64,000 bases of DNA from Corynebacterium marinum DSM 44953 (GCF_000835165.1 NZ_CP007790.1:1302001-1366000); one strand, 5' to 3'; counted from the first letter of the stretch, positions 26,010 through 37,079 are shown. The notes: generated by a model from the sequence alone, not told the origin. Program-made: numbers and translations.

Positions 26010-26576
26010 ATGCCCGTGGTCAGCGAGACCGAGCTCTCGCGCCGGCGCGCCGACATCCTCGAGGGCGCCAGGCGCTGCTTCGCCGAGCACGGCTACGAGG
26101 GGGCGACCGTACGGCGTCTCGAGAAGGCCACCGGCAAGTCCCGCGGGGCGATCTTCCACCACTTCAGCGACAAAGAGAACCTCTTCCTCACGCTGGCCCG
26201 CGAGGACGCCGCCCGCCAGGCGGAGCTGGTCGCCGAGGAGGGCCTCGTCGAGGTCATGCGGGACATCCTCCACCACCCGGAGCGCCACGACTGGTTGGCG
26301 ACCCGCCTGGAGATCTCCAAGATGCTGCGTACCGACGCCCAGTTCCGGGCGAGATGGCACGAGCATCAGGAGGTGCTGGACCGGGCTGTGAGCGAGCGCC
26401 TCGCCCGCCTGGGCGCCGACGGCCGGATGCGTACCGACGTCACCCCGGACGTGCTGCACATCTACCTGGAGACCTTCCTCGACGGGCTGATCACCCGTCT
26501 GGCCTCCGGCGGCTCCACCAAGGGACTCGAGCAGGTGCTCGACCTGGTGGAGGGAACCGTGCGGCGTCGCTCATAG
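26010..26576 (+). CDS. acnR: TetR-family regulator of aconitase, AcnR
   Basis: 188 residues, the size of the characterised corynebacterial AcnR. The TetR DNA-binding domain is at about residues 9-55 (RRADILEGARRCFAEHGYEGATVRRL, then KSRGAIFHHFSDKENLF), followed by an all-helical ligand domain. AcnR represses acn and responds to citrate/Mg2+ in C. glutamicum, as I recall. Start ATG 26010 follows AACAGGAGAT. Its position after acn and the operator-like site in the acn promoter support the assignment. Confidence 0.93.
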   Translation: MPVVSETELSRRRADILEGARRCFAEHGYEGATVRRLEKATGKSRGAIFHHFSDKENLFLTLAREDAARQAELVAEEGLVEVMRDILHHPERHDWLATRLEISKMLRTDAQFRARWHEHQEVLDRAVSERLARLGADGRMRTDVTPDVLHIYLETFLDGLITRLASGGSTKGLEQVLDLVEGTVRRRS

Positions 26577-26609
26577 GTCCGCGGGATCAAACGTATAGAC
26601 TCATCTCCC

Positions 26610-27350
26610 ATGCCTAACTTCCTTCTCGTGTCTCTGCGTTCCGGCGAACTCGCCGACCAGATCTCCGCCGCAGAGCTGCATGACTTCCTCCGGGCGACCA
26701 ACCTCGACCCTGCGGAGCTGACCCACGTCAACATCGCCGAGGTCAGCGTCGACGCCGGCGATCTCGAGGGCTACGACGGCATCATGGTCGGCGGCAGTTC
26801 CCTCAACATCACCACCCGCCGCTGGGACGACTGGCAGCTTCACGTCCATGCGGAGCTGGCGCGCCTCTGCGCATCCGGGGTCCCCGTGTTCCTGGTCTGT
26901 TACGGAGCCAGCTGGTTGACCCACCTCACCGGCGGGACGGTCGGGCCCACCTACGCGGAGGGGTCCGGACGGACGATCATCGAGCTCACCGAGGAAGGGC
27001 GCCGGGATCCGCTGTGCGTCGGCCTGCCCGACGCATTCACGTCGTTGACCGGCCACACCGAGAGCATCGAGAAACCCGGCCGCGACGTGGTCGTCCTGGC
27101 GACGGGACCCACCTGCCCGGTCCAGTTCCTCCGCTTCGGGGAGCAGGTGTGGGCCACCCAGTTCCACACCGACATGGACGCCGAAGCCATGCAGGACCGC
27201 ATGGACTTCTACTACGACTACGGTTATTTCTCCCCCGACGATTACCACACGATCGTCGCTTCCCTCCCCTCGATCGACACGACGTGGGCCAACCGGCTGC
27301 TGGAGAATTTCGTCAATTACTGCGGGCGCCGGTCCGCGTCCGCGGCCTGA
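26610..27350 (+). CDS. class I glutamine amidotransferase-like protein (variant catalytic triad)
   Basis: 246 residues of the GATase1 fold. The nucleophile elbow holds Cys97 (VFLVCYGAS), and the downstream His186 is in WATQFHTDMD, but the third residue, normally Glu in QFHPE, is Asp188 here, and the Pro is lost. It resembles the stand-alone GATase-like proteins of actinobacteria, with no synthase partner gene nearby. A paralog lies at 33934. TAGACT (26596-26601) ends 8 nt before ATG 26610, so it is probably leaderless. The 3' end overlaps the convergent DUF3267 gene by 34 nt. Confidence 0.82.
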   Translation: MPNFLLVSLRSGELADQISAAELHDFLRATNLDPAELTHVNIAEVSVDAGDLEGYDGIMVGGSSLNITTRRWDDWQLHVHAELARLCASGVPVFLVCYGASWLTHLTGGTVGPTYAEGSGRTIIELTEEGRRDPLCVGLPDAFTSLTGHTESIEKPGRDVVVLATGPTCPVQFLRFGEQVWATQFHTDMDAEAMQDRMDFYYDYGYFSPDDYHTIVASLPSIDTTWANRLLENFVNYCGRRSASAA

Positions 27351-27943
27351 GGTTCTGTCGGGCCGTGGCCTCCGGCGGGAAGAAACACCCCGATCTCGGC
27401 GCCGTCATCCCGGATCAGTGCCTCCGGCGGCTGGCGCAGGGCGAGCGCAGCCTCGGCGTAATCCCCGCCTGATCCCGCGAAGTTGAGCGCGAGGAGCACG
27501 TAGAGGGTGAGACGGGCATCAGCGGGCGCCAGCAGGAAAGCGGCGAGCAGGAGCATTCCCCACGCCAGGCTCGGAGCCAGGGCGACGAAAGCGGTGCTGC
27601 CCCGGTTCAGATAAGCGGGGCTACCGGTGGTGAGGAAAGGGAACGCGAAGGCGTAGGAGGGGCGGATCCCCGTCCGCCAGCGCAGCGCCAGGCCGTGGGT
27701 GGCCTCATGCGCGGAAAAGTAGAACACTACGGCGAGGACGGTGACCGGGACGCTGACCCAGGGAGGCCACGCGGTTTCGAGCGGAAGATACAGCCCGAGG
27801 GCGGCCGCCACGGCCGCCACCGCCACCCCGAGGAAGACGGCGCGGACCCACCTGTTGAAAACGCGGTCCTCCTCCAGGTCGATAGAGAGGTGGTCTTCAT
27901 AGCCGGTCGGGAGTCGGAGGGAGTTTTCCGGCGGTCTGCTCAT
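27317..27943 (-). CDS. DUF3267-like membrane protein with HEXXH motif
   Basis: 208 residues. The HEATH motif (H-E-A-T-H) in YFSAHEATHGLALRW, at about residues 78-92, is the zinc-binding signature of gluzincins, placed inside a membrane helix as in DUF3267 and other putative intramembrane metalloproteases. Four or five membrane helices are predicted, with a third metal ligand unclear (candidate in ALNFAGSGGDYAEA near residue 165). Substrate unknown. TATAGT lies upstream and GGGAAG precedes ATG 27943. Confidence 0.78.
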   Translation of the reverse strand: MSRPPENSLRLPTGYEDHLSIDLEEDRVFNRWVRAVFLGVAVAAVAAALGLYLPLETAWPPWVSVPVTVLAVVFYFSAHEATHGLALRWRTGIRPSYAFAFPFLTTGSPAYLNRGSTAFVALAPSLAWGMLLLAAFLLAPADARLTLYVLLALNFAGSGGDYAEAALALRQPPEALIRDDGAEIGVFLPAGGHGPTEPQAADADRRPQ

Positions 27944-27999
27944 GCTCTTCCCGTCTCAGGCGGTGGCCGCGGTCGCTACCCCGACTATACGTCGACAGC

Positions 28000-28710
28000 T
28001 CAGAGCCGGCTGATCGCCTCATCCCCCGCGCCGGCGCCGCCCTCGGCGTCGACGAAGGGGAGGATCTGCACGTCCGGCAGCTCGTCGCGGGCGGCGATTT
28101 CCGCCAGGACCTTCGCCACCAGCTCACGCGAAGTGGTCACCGAGCCGTCCTTCGGCGGGGCATTATCGACGACCGCCAGTCCCCCGGCCGGCTCCATCGT
28201 CAGGCGCCCCGGTGCCAGGATGAGGTAATCCAGGTCGGAGGAGAGCAGCCGGCGGTCGACGGTCTCCTTGGCGTCCGCGTACGGGTAGAAGGAGTCCTCC
28301 GGGTCCACCCCGTGATCCAGCGACCCGAGGTAGGACACCATGAGCAGGCGGGGCGCTGCGCCGCGCTCGGCCCGCAGCTGCTCGAGGGCGTCGATGCAGG
28401 CCAGCGCGCCGTCGCGGTCGATGGCGTACGTCGCGGTGGCGCCGCCCTTGCCGGCGTTGCCTGCGGTCCAGATCGCGGTGTCGACGTCCTGCAGCAGCGT
28501 CGCCCAGTCGGCGACGCTCAGGCTCGTCAGATCGCGGATGAGCGGAGTCGAACCGAGCGCCTCGATGTCGGGGGCCTGTTCCGGGTTGCGGATCAGCGAG
28601 GTGACGTCCAAACCGGCCGACACCAGGCGGGAGGTGACCAGCTGGGCCACCTTGCCGTGGCCGCCGATGATGAGGACTTTCCGGGCATTTTCTTCCTGTG
28701 CGTCAATCAT
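28000..28710 (-). CDS. NAD(P)-dependent SDR/NmrA-like protein
   Basis: 236 residues. An N-terminal Rossmann motif reads VLIIGGHGKVAQLV (G-G-x-G-x-x, about residues 12-25), followed by the second strand with Arg (TSLIRNPEQ), typical of atypical SDRs that bind NAD(P). The usual SDR Tyr-x-x-x-Lys is seen as YADAKETVDRRL (about 161-172). These proteins often act as reductases, epimerases or redox sensors. TAGGGT (minus strand 28722-28717) ends 6 nt before ATG 28710. Confidence 0.85.
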   Translation of the reverse strand: MIDAQEENARKVLIIGGHGKVAQLVTSRLVSAGLDVTSLIRNPEQAPDIEALGSTPLIRDLTSLSVADWATLLQDVDTAIWTAGNAGKGGATATYAIDRDGALACIDALEQLRAERGAAPRLLMVSYLGSLDHGVDPEDSFYPYADAKETVDRRLLSSDLDYLILAPGRLTMEPAGGLAVVDNAPPKDGSVTTSRELVAKVLAEIAARDELPDVQILPFVDAEGGAGAGDEAISRL

Positions 28711-28731
28711 GTCCCCACCCTACGGAAAGTT

Positions 28732-29235
28732 TCAGGGACGCATGCCCGCCACGTAGGCGCGGTTGGCCCGGCGCTGGACGGCGCGGGCCACGGGGCCGCC
28801 GAGTTTGGCCAGCCACCAGGAATGCCGGGAGAACGCGACGACCCGGCCGGTGACCGTGCCGTCCGGCGCGAGATCCACGAGGAAGGCCTCCTCCCCCAGC
28901 TCGACGTGCGAAGGAAGCGTCCCGTAGACCAGCGCCGTGCGGGTGGCGGTCTGCTCCTCCAGGAGCACGAGGCACGAGGACATCAGAGGGCCGATGTGCA
29001 GCCGAACCAACGGGCCGAAACGCTCCGCCCGCACCCTGGCGCGACGGTGCGCCTGCCAGGTGAGCACGCGCCTCCCGGCCTCCCGGAAACACTCCTCACC
29101 GTGGCCGAGGACCTCCTGGTGCTCGATGATCGTCCACCGGTTCAGGCCCAGTTCTTCCGGGGTGCGTCCGGCCGCGAGTTTCAGGGTGGCCAGCTGGAGG
29201 TGGGCGGGGTAGGTGAGGTGCCCTCTGTCGGTCAC
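28732..29235 (-). CDS. DUF1990-family protein
   Basis: 167 residues. It fits the DUF1990 (UPF0548) family: LTYPAHLQLATLKLAAGRTPEEL near the start, GRRVLTWQAHRRARVRAERFGP in the middle, and the late motif YGTLPSHVELGEEAFLVDL and FSRHSWWLAKLGGPVARAVQR. The function is unknown. GTG 29235 overlaps the TGA of the preceding small membrane gene by 4 nt (GTGA), indicating translational coupling; the longer open frame to 29304 lies inside that gene. Confidence 0.82.
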   Translation of the reverse strand: MTDRGHLTYPAHLQLATLKLAAGRTPEELGLNRWTIIEHQEVLGHGEECFREAGRRVLTWQAHRRARVRAERFGPLVRLHIGPLMSSCLVLLEEQTATRTALVYGTLPSHVELGEEAFLVDLAPDGTVTGRVVAFSRHSWWLAKLGGPVARAVQRRANRAYVAGMRP

Positions 29236-29471
29236 TTCCGGCCGAAGCTCCAGTACGCGGCCGGTCCGACGCCGTTGATGAGCTGGGCCACGGCCCAGGC
29301 CCACTTCGGTCCGCGCACCTTATCCGCCGGGCGGCGGTAGAGGTCTACCCACGCGGCGATTTTCGCGGACACCTCCGCGGCGACGCCGGCGACGACTCCC
29401 ACCTTCGCCGGCAGGGGAAGGTCGGTGAATTTCTGCCTGGTCCTCGTGATGCTGGGATTTGCGCTCTTCAT
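29232..29471 (-). CDS. small one- or two-helix membrane protein
   Basis: 79 residues from ATG 29471 ([15 protein letters not shown]). A hydrophobic region [31 protein letters not shown] is followed by [26 protein letters not shown], which looks like two short helices with a cytosolic basic loop. This resembles small actinobacterial PLDc_N-type membrane proteins. TAGAAT (minus strand 29484-29479) ends 7 nt before this ATG and overlaps an alternative upstream ATG at 29480, so 29471 is preferred. Coupled to the DUF1990 gene. Confidence 0.75.
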   Translation of the reverse strand: MKSANPSITRTRQKFTDLPLPAKVGVVAGVAAEVSAKIAAWVDLYRRPADKVRGPKWAWAVAQLINGVGPAAYWSFGRK

Positions 29472-29557
29472 GAACGCCATTCTACCGGTCGATCTTTTCA
29501 CCTGCGGCGGATCGCACCGCTGCACGCGGGGCCGCGGGCCGTCACTATCATGGGGGC

Positions 29558-29827
29558 ATGTTTGCCATCATGACCGTCACCGGTGTGGACCACACCGGCA
29601 TCATCGCCTCCGTCACCACCGCACTCGCCGAACTGGACATCAACATCCTCGATGTCTCCCAGACCATCATGGACAACTTCTTCACCATGATTCTCCGGGT
29701 GGAGTTCGACGAGAAGGTCAACGACATCACCCGTATCCAGCAGGCCATGGAGCCGGTGGAGGAATCCCAGAACCTGGTCATCCGGATCCAGTCCGAAGCC
29801 CTGTTCACCGCGGTCAACGAAATCTAG
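29558..29827 (+). CDS. ACT-domain protein (UPF0237)
   Basis: 89 residues, a single ACT domain: [22 protein letters not shown] (about residues 5-26), then [22 protein letters not shown] and the last helix. UPF0237 proteins are small predicted amino-acid-binding regulators. It is followed 14 nt later by the DUF711/UPF0210 gene, a pairing conserved in many bacteria, suggesting one process. TATCAT (29546-29551) ends 6 nt before ATG 29558. Confidence 0.92.
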   Translation: MFAIMTVTGVDHTGIIASVTTALAELDINILDVSQTIMDNFFTMILRVEFDEKVNDITRIQQAMEPVEESQNLVIRIQSEALFTAVNEI

Positions 29828-29841
29828 GCGGACCACCACAC

Positions 29842-31209
29842 ATGAGCTTTCAGCTGAACTCCCGCAACATCCTCGACACCATTGAGATGATCGAGAAGTA
29901 CCGCCTCGACATCCGCACCGTCACCATGGGCATCTCCCTGCTCGACTGCTCCCGCACCACGATGGCGGAAACCTGCCGCGCCGTCTACGAACGCGTGGTC
30001 GTCCAGGCCACCCGGCTCGTCGAGGTGTGCGAGGGAATCGAGTCGGAGCTGGGCATACCGATCGTCAACAAGCGGATCTCGGTGACGCCCGTGTCGCTGA
30101 TCACCGCCGGACTCGACGGCAATCCCGCCGACGTCGCCCGTGCCCTGGACAAGGCGGCGAAGGAGGTCGGCGTCAACTTCCTCGGCGGCTACTCCGCGCT
30201 CGTGGCCAAGGGCGGAACCACCGCGGAAAAGGCGTTGATCCGCTCCATTCCGGAGGCCTTGAGCGAGACGGACCTGGTCTGCGGGTCGGTCAACATCGCC
30301 ACGTCCCGCGCCGGCATCAACATGAACGCCGCCGCCGAGATGGGCCGGGTCATCAAGGAAGCGGCGGAGCTGACGAAGGACCGCTCCGCCATCGCCTGCG
30401 CGAAGCTGGTCGTGTTCGCCAACTCAGTCGGCGACAACCCGTTCATGGCCGGCGCCTACCACGGTGTCGAGGAGCCCGACTGCGTCGTCTCCGTCGGCGT
30501 TTCCGGGCCGGGCGTCATCCACCGGGCGCTGGAGTCCCTGGAGGACACCGCCACCCTGGACCAGGTGGCGGAGGAGATCAAGAAGGCTGCGTTCAAGATC
30601 ACCCGCGCGGGCCAGCTCGTCGGCGACCTGGCCTCCGAACGCCTGGGCGTCCCCTTCGGCATCGTCGACCTCTCACTGGCACCCACCGCCGAACAGGGCG
30701 ACTCGGTCGCGCACATCCTCGAACGCATGGGGCTGGACCAGGTGGGCACCCACGGCACCACCGCGGCGCTCGCACTGCTCAACGACGCCGTGAAGAAGGG
30801 CGGCATGATGGCCTGTTCCCGCGTGGGCGGACTGTCCGGGTCCTTCATCCCCGTCTCCGAGGATAAGGGCATGATCGACGCGGTCCGCGCCGGATCCATC
30901 ACCATCGACAAGCTGGAGGCCATGACCTCGATCTGTTCCGTCGGCTTCGACATGATCGCCATCCCCGGGGACACCACTGCGGAGACCATCGCCGGCATGA
31001 TCGCCGACGAGGCGGCCATCGGTGTGATGAACCATAAAACGACGGCCGTGCGCGTCATCCCGGTTCCGGGGACCAAGCCCGGCGACGAAGTGAACTTCGG
31101 CGGCCTGCTCGGTTACGCCCCGGTGATCCCGCTCAACCAGGTCGGTAACTCAGGGTTCATCCGCCGCGGCGGGTTCATCCCGGCCCCTGTACACGGTCTC
31201 CGGAACTGA
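29842..31209 (+). CDS. PFL-family (DUF711/UPF0210) protein
   Basis: 455 residues, matching the UPF0210/DUF711 family, whose structures resemble pyruvate-formate-lyase-like barrels without known activity. Conserved blocks: [76 protein letters not shown] and [20 protein letters not shown] [22 protein letters not shown]. It is probably co-transcribed with the ACT protein gene just upstream. Its role is unknown; the ACT partner hints at amino-acid control. Confidence 0.92.
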   Translation: MSFQLNSRNILDTIEMIEKYRLDIRTVTMGISLLDCSRTTMAETCRAVYERVVVQATRLVEVCEGIESELGIPIVNKRISVTPVSLITAGLDGNPADVARALDKAAKEVGVNFLGGYSALVAKGGTTAEKALIRSIPEALSETDLVCGSVNIATSRAGINMNAAAEMGRVIKEAAELTKDRSAIACAKLVVFANSVGDNPFMAGAYHGVEEPDCVVSVGVSGPGVIHRALESLEDTATLDQVAEEIKKAAFKITRAGQLVGDLASERLGVPFGIVDLSLAPTAEQGDSVAHILERMGLDQVGTHGTTAALALLNDAVKKGGMMACSRVGGLSGSFIPVSEDKGMIDAVRAGSITIDKLEAMTSICSVGFDMIAIPGDTTAETIAGMIADEAAIGVMNHKTTAVRVIPVPGTKPGDEVNFGGLLGYAPVIPLNQVGNSGFIRRGGFIPAPVHGLRN

Positions 31210-31230
31210 TGCGGGCCCAGCTCACGGGCG

Positions 31231-31236
31231 TATAAT
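31231..31236 (+). promoter_or_regulatory. consensus -10 box TATAAT of the P-type ATPase gene
   Basis: A perfect TATAAT ends 8 nt before GTG 31245 with no ribosome site in between, a clear example of the leaderless arrangement seen throughout the window. Confidence 0.6.
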
Positions 31237-31244
31237 TTCCCTGT

Positions 31245-33899
31245 GTGGAAGCACCAGCACATGCCATCGACACCAGCGAGGTCTTCACTGCACTCGGCAG
31301 CCGGCCGGAAGGACTGAACTCGGAGGCCGTAACCACGGCCCTCGAACGCTACGGGGAGAACAGCCTGCCCCGGGCGGAGGAGGAGACCTCATTCCAGCGG
31401 CTGTTACGCCAGTTCCGCGACCCGATGATCTACGTGCTCATCGCCGCCGCGGTGGTGACCGGCCTGCTCGGGGAGGTAGTGGATACCGTCGTCATCGCGG
31501 CGGTGGTGCTCATCAACGCCCTGGTCGGTTACCTGCAGGAGGGAAAGGCCGCGGACGCGCTCGCCGCGATCCGGGAGATGCTCTCCCCCGCCTCCGAGGT
31601 GCGGCGCGACGGCAGCTGGATCACCGTCGACTCCGACCAGCTGGTCCCCGGGGACGTGGTGAGACTGCGGGCCGGCGACAAGGTTCCGGCGGATCTGCGC
31701 CTGTTCAAGACGACCAGCCTCCGCGTCGAGGAGTCCGCCCTGACCGGCGAGTCGGTCGCCGCGGACAAGAATACCCGGCCCGTCGCTGCGGATGCCCCGC
31801 TGGGCGACCGCTCCTGCATGGCCTTCTCCGGCACGACCGTGGCGGCGGGCTCCGGCCTCGGCGTGGTCACGGGCACCGGACAGGACACCGAGATCGGCCG
31901 CATCACCACCATGCTCGGCGAGGTGGAGCGGGTGGAGACCCCGCTGACCCGCTCGATGGCCAGGTTCTCGTCCATTCTGGCCGTCGGCGCGCTACTGCTC
32001 GCGGTGCTCATGGTGATCGTGTCCGTGGTCATCTACGACACCGGCTGGGCCGAGGTCCTCATGTCCGCGATCGGTTTCGCGGTGGCGGCGATCCCCGAGG
32101 GGTTGCCCGCCGTCATGGCGATCACACTGGCGCTCGGCGTGCAGAAGATGGCGGCGCGCAACGCCATCACACGCCGTCTCGACTCGGTGGAGACCCTCGG
32201 ATCCGTCACCACCATCTGCACGGACAAGACCGGCACGCTGACGAAGAACGAGATGACCGTGCGTGCGATCCATACCCGGGAGCACAACTACGAGGTCACC
32301 GGCACCGGGTACTCCCCCGAGGGGCAGATCCTGGTCGACGGCGCCGCCGTGGACCTCGGCGAGCACCCCGACCTGGAGCGGATGGCGGAGGTGGCGGTGT
32401 ACGCGAACGACGCGAGCGTCGAGAAGCGCGACGACGAGTGGACGCTCAACGGTGAACCGACCGACGGCGGCATCTGCACCTTCGCCCTCAAAGCGGGGGT
32501 GGACAAAAGCGAAAAGCGGATCGCGGGGGTGCCCTTCGACTCCGACTTCAAGTACATGGCCACCCTCGACGACATGCCGGACGGGCGGGTGATCCACCTC
32601 AAGGGCGCGCCGGACCGGTTGCTGGAGCGCTGCGACCGCCAACGTGCGCCCGGCGGCGGCACAGAGCCGCTGGACAAGGCCTACTGGGAGGAAGAGATCG
32701 AAGCCATGGGCACCCGCGGCATGCGGGTGCTGGCGGCTGCGTGGCGGGACGGGGAGGAAGGACGGGAGCTGGCGACCACCGACGTCGACGCCGGCGGGTT
32801 CCTCTTCCTCGGCCTCTACGGCATCATCGACCCGCCGCGGGACGAGGTCCCCGAGGCGGTGCGCACGGTCCAGGAGGCCGGCATCCGGATCCGCATGATC
32901 ACCGGCGACCATGCCTCGACGGCGTCGGCCATCGCGAAGGAGATCGGCCTGCGCGGCGACCGCGCCATCACCGGCGCGGAGCTCGAGGCCGCCACCGACG
33001 AGGAGCTGCAGTCGATCGTGCGCGACCACGACGTCTACGCCCGCACCTCCCCCGAGCACAAGCTCCGCCTCGTCCGGGCGCTGCAGGCGAACGGCGAGGT
33101 GGTCGCCATGACCGGCGACGGGGTCAACGACGCGCCCTCCCTGAAGCAGGCGGACGTCGGCGTGGCCATGGGCAACAAGGGCACCGAGGCCACCAAGGAC
33201 GCCGCCGACGTGGTGCTGGCCGACGACAACTTCGCCACCATCTCGGCGGCGGTGAAGATGGGCCGCACGATCTACGACAACCTGCGCAAGGCCATCGTGT
33301 TCATGCTGCCGACCAATGGCGGGCAGGGGCTGGTGATCTTCGTGGCGATGCTCGTGGGCATGACGCTGCCGATCACCCCGCTGCAGGTCCTGTGGGTCAA
33401 CCTCATCACCGCCGTCACGCTCTCGCTCGCACTGTCCTTCGAACCGGCGGAACCCGGCATCATGAAGCGGCGTCCCCGGGACCCGGAGGACGCGCTCCTG
33501 GACTCCGAGGTCATTCTGCGCATCCTCTTCGTCTCCGTGCTCCTCGGCGGGGCTACGATCGCGGTGTTCCAGTACCTGCAGATGAACGGCTCCTCCCTCG
33601 AGGTCTCCCGCACCATCGCCGTGAACACGCTTGTGGTGGGCCAGGTCTTCTACCTTTTCACGGCCCGCTTCTCCAGGGTGAGCGCGCTGCGGAAGGAGCT
33701 GTTCACCGCCAACCCCGTCTCGTGGCTGTCCGTGGGGATCATGCTCGTCCTGCAGATCGCCTTCTGTTACCTGCCCTTCATGCAGGATGCCTTCGAGACG
33801 ACCGGCGTCGGCTGGTTCGGCTGGGCCGTCCCCGTGGTGGTCGGCATCATTGTCTTCCTGGCGGTGGAGACGGACAAGCTGATCCGACGCCTCAACTAG
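31245..33899 (+). CDS. P2-type cation-transporting ATPase
   Basis: 884 residues. N-terminal cation-ATPase domain (about 10-75), actuator loop with LTGES, membrane helix 4 motif AAIPEGLPA (a P2-type ion-site signature), the phosphorylation site CTDKTGTLT, nucleotide site KGAPDRLLERC, hinge GDGVNDAPSL and the C-terminal helices. The PEGLP motif groups it with Ca2+/Na+ pumps (PMA1/SERCA-like families), but the ion cannot be fixed by sequence reading alone. It stands alone, with its own -10 and the GATase gene 34 nt downstream. Confidence 0.92.
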   Translation: MEAPAHAIDTSEVFTALGSRPEGLNSEAVTTALERYGENSLPRAEEETSFQRLLRQFRDPMIYVLIAAAVVTGLLGEVVDTVVIAAVVLINALVGYLQEGKAADALAAIREMLSPASEVRRDGSWITVDSDQLVPGDVVRLRAGDKVPADLRLFKTTSLRVEESALTGESVAADKNTRPVAADAPLGDRSCMAFSGTTVAAGSGLGVVTGTGQDTEIGRITTMLGEVERVETPLTRSMARFSSILAVGALLLAVLMVIVSVVIYDTGWAEVLMSAIGFAVAAIPEGLPAVMAITLALGVQKMAARNAITRRLDSVETLGSVTTICTDKTGTLTKNEMTVRAIHTREHNYEVTGTGYSPEGQILVDGAAVDLGEHPDLERMAEVAVYANDASVEKRDDEWTLNGEPTDGGICTFALKAGVDKSEKRIAGVPFDSDFKYMATLDDMPDGRVIHLKGAPDRLLERCDRQRAPGGGTEPLDKAYWEEEIEAMGTRGMRVLAAAWRDGEEGRELATTDVDAGGFLFLGLYGIIDPPRDEVPEAVRTVQEAGIRIRMITGDHASTASAIAKEIGLRGDRAITGAELEAATDEELQSIVRDHDVYARTSPEHKLRLVRALQANGEVVAMTGDGVNDAPSLKQADVGVAMGNKGTEATKDAADVVLADDNFATISAAVKMGRTIYDNLRKAIVFMLPTNGGQGLVIFVAMLVGMTLPITPLQVLWVNLITAVTLSLALSFEPAEPGIMKRRPRDPEDALLDSEVILRILFVSVLLGGATIAVFQYLQMNGSSLEVSRTIAVNTLVVGQVFYLFTARFSRVSALRKELFTANPVSWLSVGIMLVLQIAFCYLPFMQDAFETTGVGWFGWAVPVVVGIIVFLAVETDKLIRRLN

Positions 33900-33933
33900 G
33901 TTGCTGACCTGCCCCGGGACTAGAATTTCCGGT

Positions 33934-34683
33934 ATGTCCGGTTCCGTGATCCACCCGCGCAAGCCCTTCCTCCTGCTGAGCACCCGACCGGAGACTGAGG
34001 CGGCGTCGGCCGAGGTCGTCAGCTTCCGCTCGAAGATGGGGCTCGGCCCCGACGGACTGATCCAGGTCCGGCTCGAGTCGCGCCCGCTCGGGGATCTCGA
34101 TCTGCGGGACTACTCGGGGGTGCTGCTCGGCGGCAGCCCGTTCAACGCCTCCGAACCGATCAAATCCCCGCTGCAGAACCGCGTCGAGGCGGACCTCGCC
34201 CGACTCATGGAGGAGGTGCTCGACCGCGATTTCCCCCTGTTCGGCGCCTGCTACGGCGTCGGCACCGTCGGCACCGCCATCGGCGCGGTCATCGACGGCA
34301 CCTACAGCGAGTCGCCCCGCGTCATCAGCGTCTCCGTCACCGACCTCGGCGCCCGCGATCCGCTGCTGGAGGGCATTCCGGGGAACTTCTCCACGATGGT
34401 CGGCCACAAGGAGGCCGTCGCCGTGCTTCCCGACGTCGCCGCGGTGCTGGTCACCGGCGAGAGCTGCCCCGTCCAGATGTTCCGGGTGCAGGAGAATGTC
34501 TACGCCACCCAGTTCCACCCCGAACTGGCGCCGGAGGCCTTCGAGCAGCGTCTGCGCATCTACGCCAACGCCGGCTACCACGACCCGTCGGAGCTCGACA
34601 GCATCATCGCCATGACCCGGGGCGTGGACCTCACCGTCGACGACGCGATCCTGCGCAACTTCGCGCTGCGTTACGCGCGCTGA
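33934..34683 (+). CDS. glutamine amidotransferase-like protein (GMP synthase-type GATase)
   Basis: 249 residues of the class I GATase fold with a complete triad: Cys106 in LFGACYGVGT, His195 and Glu197 in YATQFHPELAPE. It is a paralog of the protein at 26610, which has a variant triad. Such stand-alone actinobacterial proteins are annotated as GMP synthase-like GATases, but no synthetase domain is attached. TAGAAT (33921-33926) ends 7 nt before ATG 33934; the longer open frame to 33901 would include the promoter. Confidence 0.87.
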   Translation: MSGSVIHPRKPFLLLSTRPETEAASAEVVSFRSKMGLGPDGLIQVRLESRPLGDLDLRDYSGVLLGGSPFNASEPIKSPLQNRVEADLARLMEEVLDRDFPLFGACYGVGTVGTAIGAVIDGTYSESPRVISVSVTDLGARDPLLEGIPGNFSTMVGHKEAVAVLPDVAAVLVTGESCPVQMFRVQENVYATQFHPELAPEAFEQRLRIYANAGYHDPSELDSIIAMTRGVDLTVDDAILRNFALRYAR

Positions 34684-34697
34684 CTGGCCCGCCGGCC

Positions 34698-36329
<1,632 letters not shown>

Positions 36330-36415
36330 AACGGGACAGTGTATCAACCACGGCCGATATACCCTAAGCACGCAGTTTCCGGCGCCGGGACCGCAGAGGC
36401 CATACCCTGGAAACC

Positions 36416-36991
36416 ATGAGCGCACAGCCCGGCAGTTCCGGCGGCCCGAGCCGCGACTACATCGTCGAGTACCGTGCGGGCCAGTTCCAGAACGGTTCGC
36501 TGGTCCTGCGTTTCGACACCGAACCCTCCGAGAAGCAGCTCCGCGAGGCCCTCATAGCCCACGGACTGCCCGCCAAAGCCCTGGAGGAGGTCCGTGCGCG
36601 CCCCATGCACGCCACCCGGTTGAGGCCGGTTGCCCACTCATCGCCGCAGCCGCAGCAGCCTGTCATGGCCGAGCCGGTGAAACCCCTCCGGCGGAAGGCC
36701 CCCGGGTGCAGCGGCGGGCAGCTCATCCTCGTCCTGGTGGTCGCCGCCTTCGGTGCCCTCACGGCTTTCGCGGAGGACGCCCAACAGGCCGGCGACGCCG
36801 CCGGGGCCGACCGCACCTCAGAAACCATGGTCATCGGCTGCTGGGAGGACCTGGGCGACGCCCGCGACCTGGCAGACCCGGAGGCGGGCCTCATCGGCGG
36901 GCTGTTCGCGCAGGCACCGACCTCGTTCGTGGTCAGCCCGGCGAACACGGCCTTCTACTTCACCTGCCTCGGCTCAGCCTCCGGCGGGTAG
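36416..36991 (+). CDS. hypothetical single-pass membrane protein
   Basis: 191 residues. An N-terminal soluble domain of about 65 residues with FDTEPSEKQLREALIAHGLPAKALEEV, a Pro/Gln-rich linker, one membrane helix (about residues 99-117), then an extracytoplasmic C-terminal part with two cysteines (IGCWEDLGDARDL and FYFTCLGS). No family is recognised. TACCCT ends 7 nt before ATG 36416, and the gene is divergent from the ABC-F gene 86 nt away. Confidence 0.65.
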   Translation: MSAQPGSSGGPSRDYIVEYRAGQFQNGSLVLRFDTEPSEKQLREALIAHGLPAKALEEVRARPMHATRLRPVAHSSPQPQQPVMAEPVKPLRRKAPGCSGGQLILVLVVAAFGALTAFAEDAQQAGDAAGADRTSETMVIGCWEDLGDARDLADPEAGLIGGLFAQAPTSFVVSPANTAFYFTCLGSASGG

Positions 36992-37079
36992 TGGCCTGGT
37001 GTCAGGAACGTGCTGAATCCCGGCCCGTCCTCCCTGGATTCTGCCGGCACCGGGGCAACTTCAGCTCAGACATGACAGA

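Noticed and set aside
22878..26459. A 1193-codon frame on the minus strand opposite acn.
   Set aside because: It mirrors acn codons, has low-complexity Gly/Val/Asp content and no motif; acn on the plus strand is unmistakable.
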